A stretch of DNA of 7,082 bases, taken from assembly GCA_005877225.1 (NCBI GenBank), contig VBPK01000119.1:1-7082 (forward strand), given 5' to 3'. Positions 5,637 through 7,082 of this stretch are shown in pieces. The notes below the pieces were generated by a model. That model was not told the origin of the DNA. It searched no databases and saw only the letters and a program-made list of their open reading frames with translations. This DNA is from Nitrososphaerota archaeon (GTDB lineage: Archaea; Thermoproteota; Nitrososphaeria; Nitrososphaerales; Gagatemarchaeaceae). The position numbers and the translations under genes were made by a program. Each line of letters opens with the position of its first letter. Position 1 is the stretch's first letter.

Positions 5637-5709
5637 GTGACCGAGACGGGAAGAGGAAGCGCCCATCGAGAAGCCTCCCAACCCCGCAGAGTTCATAGAC
5701 AAAGAGTGA
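5637..5709 (+). repeat. Dispersed 3'-end repeat, copy 3
   Basis: Codons GTG ACC GAG (VTE), then a four-base offset, then EEEAPIEKPPNPAEFIDKE and TGA at 5707-5709. It matches copy 1 over its whole length with mainly third-position changes in the shared blocks. CTCGG-TGA-CCGAG (5633-5645) at its left end could form a hairpin. It fills most of the gap between the luciferase-like gene and the VapB-PIN promoter. Confidence 0.65.
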
Positions 5710-5756
5710 GTCCAGCCGATCACCCAAACTCCTGGGAGAGATCGCAGGCGTTGTCC

Positions 5757-5776
5757 TTATATATCTATATGCATAT
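5757..5776 (+). promoter_or_regulatory. TATA box with adjoining palindrome ahead of the VapB-PIN gene
   Basis: TTATATAT (5757-5764) is a strong archaeal TATA box about 35 bases before the ATG at 5797. Two bases on lies the perfect 10-base palindrome ATATGCATAT (5767-5776), between the TATA box and the expected start site near 5786. That position would let a bound repressor block transcription, as VapB proteins do at their own promoters. Confidence 0.6.
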
Positions 5777-5782
5777 GTAGGC

Positions 5783-5790
5783 AAGGAGGA
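5783..5790 (+). promoter_or_regulatory. Strong Shine-Dalgarno of the VapB-PIN gene
   Basis: AAGGAGGA ends six bases before the ATG at 5797 and is the best SD in the window. It fixes the start at the VapB domain. There is no comparable motif before the PIN part, which argues for translation as one chain. Confidence 0.65.
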
Positions 5791-5796
5791 CTATAG

Positions 5797-6321
5797 ATGG
5801 CTAGAACAATCGCGGTCTCTGACGACGTTTACGAATTGCTGAAGAAGTTCAAGCTGCCTGGGGAGAGTTTCTCGGGGGTCATAAGACGAGGTCTGAAGGG
5901 GAGGGGAAATCCGCTGCGCCTCTTCGACACGACCTTTGTCGTTGATCTTGTGAACGACGATCCGGGCGCAGTCAGGCTTGCCAAGGCAGTCGATGAGGAG
6001 AGCTCCCTTGCCGCGCTCTCGGTCGTTTCCGTGCATGAGTATCTGTTTGGCGTCCACTTCCGATATCTCCGTGACAAGACTCTCTCCGGTAGGCTATCTT
6101 CAGCTAGAAGGGACCTGGCCAGGTTCGAAATTATCCCACTCACGCAGGATGTCGTCGAATTGAGCGCCGGGGTCCACGCGGAGCTCGCCAGGGCCGGGCG
6201 ACTCATCGGCATAAATGATGTCTACATCGCGGCTACTGCGCTAAAGTTTGGTATGACGGTCGTCAGCCGTAACGAAGCTCACTTCGGTCGCGTAAAGAGC
6301 CTCAGAACCGAAAGCTACTAG
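5797..6321 (+). CDS. Single-chain VapB-VapC fusion: truncated antitoxin N-terminus joined to PIN toxin
   Basis: The 174-residue frame holds two parts normally encoded by separate genes. Residues 1-40 (MARTIAVSDDVYELLKKFKL, then PGESFSGVIRRGLKGRGNPL) match the N-terminal DNA-binding half of archaeal VapB antitoxins. Residues 42-174 are a complete PIN-domain ribonuclease: LFDTTFVVDL with D44, SVVSVHEYLFG with E81, INDVYIAATAL with D141, and SRNEAHF with N159. The usual VapC start would be an ATG where codon 40 is CTG, followed by CGCCTCTTCGACACG. Free VapB proteins run to about 70-90 residues and neutralise the toxin with their C-terminal half, which is missing here. A deletion joining the two genes in frame is the simplest origin. 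The main acidic residues remain, so nuclease activity without its inhibitor is possible; the fused head might instead tether or mask it. The family calls are firm; the consequence is inference. Confidence 0.82.
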   Translation: MARTIAVSDDVYELLKKFKLPGESFSGVIRRGLKGRGNPLRLFDTTFVVDLVNDDPGAVRLAKAVDEESSLAALSVVSVHEYLFGVHFRYLRDKTLSGRLSSARRDLARFEIIPLTQDVVELSAGVHAELARAGRLIGINDVYIAATALKFGMTVVSRNEAHFGRVKSLRTESY

Positions 6322-6351
6322 GACAGTCCGTGCAAAACCACTGAATTAACA

Positions 6352-6367
6352 CGGGAGAGTAGTCCCG
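6352..6367. other. Hairpin in the gap after the VapB-PIN gene
   Basis: CGGGA-GAGTAG-TCCCG forms a five-base stem about 30 bases past the stop codon, and GGACAGTCC (6321-6329) directly at the stop is another small inverted repeat. Neither has a T-run, so a terminator role is uncertain. Between the two convergent genes (6322-6450) I see no other feature. Confidence 0.25.
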
Positions 6368-6450
6368 CCCCGATGCGCACGCAGGCGAGTTCAGGCGTTC
6401 GGCAACCGAGGTTGGGTTTCAGAGTGGAACGCTCCCGCTGACTAAGCCTG

Positions 6451-7082
6451 TTAGAAGGGAAGACCAGGAATCCCAGTAGAAGATCCGAACTTGACGAAGA
6501 GCCCGGGACCACGGAACACTCCCCCCGTCTGGAGGTTCCGGAAGACGGGCTCCACACTGTAGCCCGCTACGTCCGCCAACGAAAATCGCATGAGGTGCCG
6601 TGCTGTTGGGTCCGTAGACGAAACGATTGATGTCGTATCGTAGGAGCGTGAATTGATTCGGGTCGTAATCCGGCGTACCCCAAGAGAGCGTGACACCGTT
6701 CTGAGTCCACGCCGCGTTGAGAAACGGCATCAGCGATAGCGAAACAGGCTGGACGCTGGCCCCGGGGCCTGTTATGGGGATCCCGACGGGAGGAGGTGGT
6801 GGAGGGCCGATCACTCTCCCGGTGTCCACGGAGTATCCCATTCCACCCTGAATCGACGGAGGGATGTCTTCGCCGATTGCGTTGTCCCCGCCCTGCCTCC
6901 CCGGCGGGGCAGCAACCTCAGCCCTATACTGACTTTGACTTGTCTTGGGTCGCCCAAAACGGCCTACACGCCATTCGGGGGGTCGACCGACCGCTCCCTG
7001 GGTCCTCTTCTGGGCGCTCATCGGCCCTACCGCGAGTGCCATGGTAATCAGCCCGAACACAACGCCCGCGGCCGCAGGCGCG
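6451..7082 (-). pseudogene. Secreted proline-rich protein with FN3-like segment; frameshifted, 5' end outside window
   Basis: The open frame enters from the right edge, so the true start is not seen. The first visible residues, APAAAGVVFGLITMALAVGP then MSAQKR, look like the hydrophobic core and cleavage region of a signal peptide. A low-complexity, Gly/Pro/Arg-rich stretch follows with a run of six prolines (IGPPPPPPVGIPITGPG), then an FN3-like segment (NGVTLSWGTPDYDPNQ, LLRYDINRFVYGPNS). Near 6580-6592 the frame slips: after APHA the sense continues in the next frame as RFSLADVAGYSVEPVFRNLQ and on to TGIPGLPF and TAA at 6451. The switch lies next to a four-T run (minus strand), so sequencing error or a real indel are both possible. 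Without the slip the first frame runs on in unrelated-looking sequence to 6419. Probably a cell-surface or exported protein; function unknown. Confidence 0.6.

Overview
The window looks archaeal. AT-rich TATA-like boxes stand about 25-40 bases ahead of most gene starts, leaders are short or absent, and SD motifs are purine-rich. The gene mix also fits: an AbrB-type/MazF pair, an archaeal-style VapB/PIN protein, a luciferase-like (possibly F420-dependent) oxidoreductase, a CPA-type antiporter and a secreted proline-rich protein. GC content is slightly over half by eye. I cannot name the lineage. A mesophilic or moderately thermophilic, poorly characterised archaeon seen through a metagenomic assembly would fit, and such an origin could also explain some frameshifts.

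Layout. 1-709: a type II toxin-antitoxin operon (AbrB/MazE-like antitoxin and MazF/PemK-like toxin, 4-base overlap) behind a TATA box and a strong 9-bp-arm palindrome. 710-1433: about 720 bases without an intact gene, holding a multiply frameshifted gene remnant (about 792-1112), a tRNA-like T-arm/acceptor 3' end, and a pair of hairpins. 1434-2693: a cation/proton antiporter-like membrane protein that lacks the usual transport-site Asp. 2694-2906: a short duplication and a second copy of the remnant's 3' end. 2907-3311 (-): a small four-helix membrane protein of unknown function. 3473-4390 (-): a beta-hydroxyacid dehydrogenase of the 3-hydroxyisobutyrate dehydrogenase family, divergent from 4665-5597 (+), a luciferase-like flavin/F420 oxidoreductase. 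5637-5709: a third copy of the remnant's 3' end. 5797-6321: one reading frame holding a truncated VapB antitoxin N-terminus fused to a complete PIN toxin domain. 6451 to the right edge (-): a secreted protein with a proline run and an FN3-like segment, broken by a frameshift.

How the parts fit. This reads as an accessory, rearranged region: two toxin-antitoxin-type loci, three decayed copies of one gene's 3' end, a tRNA-like fragment and several broken frames sit among single metabolic and transport genes. The copies of the 3' end lie in the gaps before the antiporter, after it, and just before the VapB-PIN gene. No CRISPR array, rRNA, complete tRNA or intact transposase is visible. The two most unusual items are the one-chain VapB-VapC protein and the dispersed 3'-end family, whose copies differ mostly at codon third positions and each end in a different stop codon.
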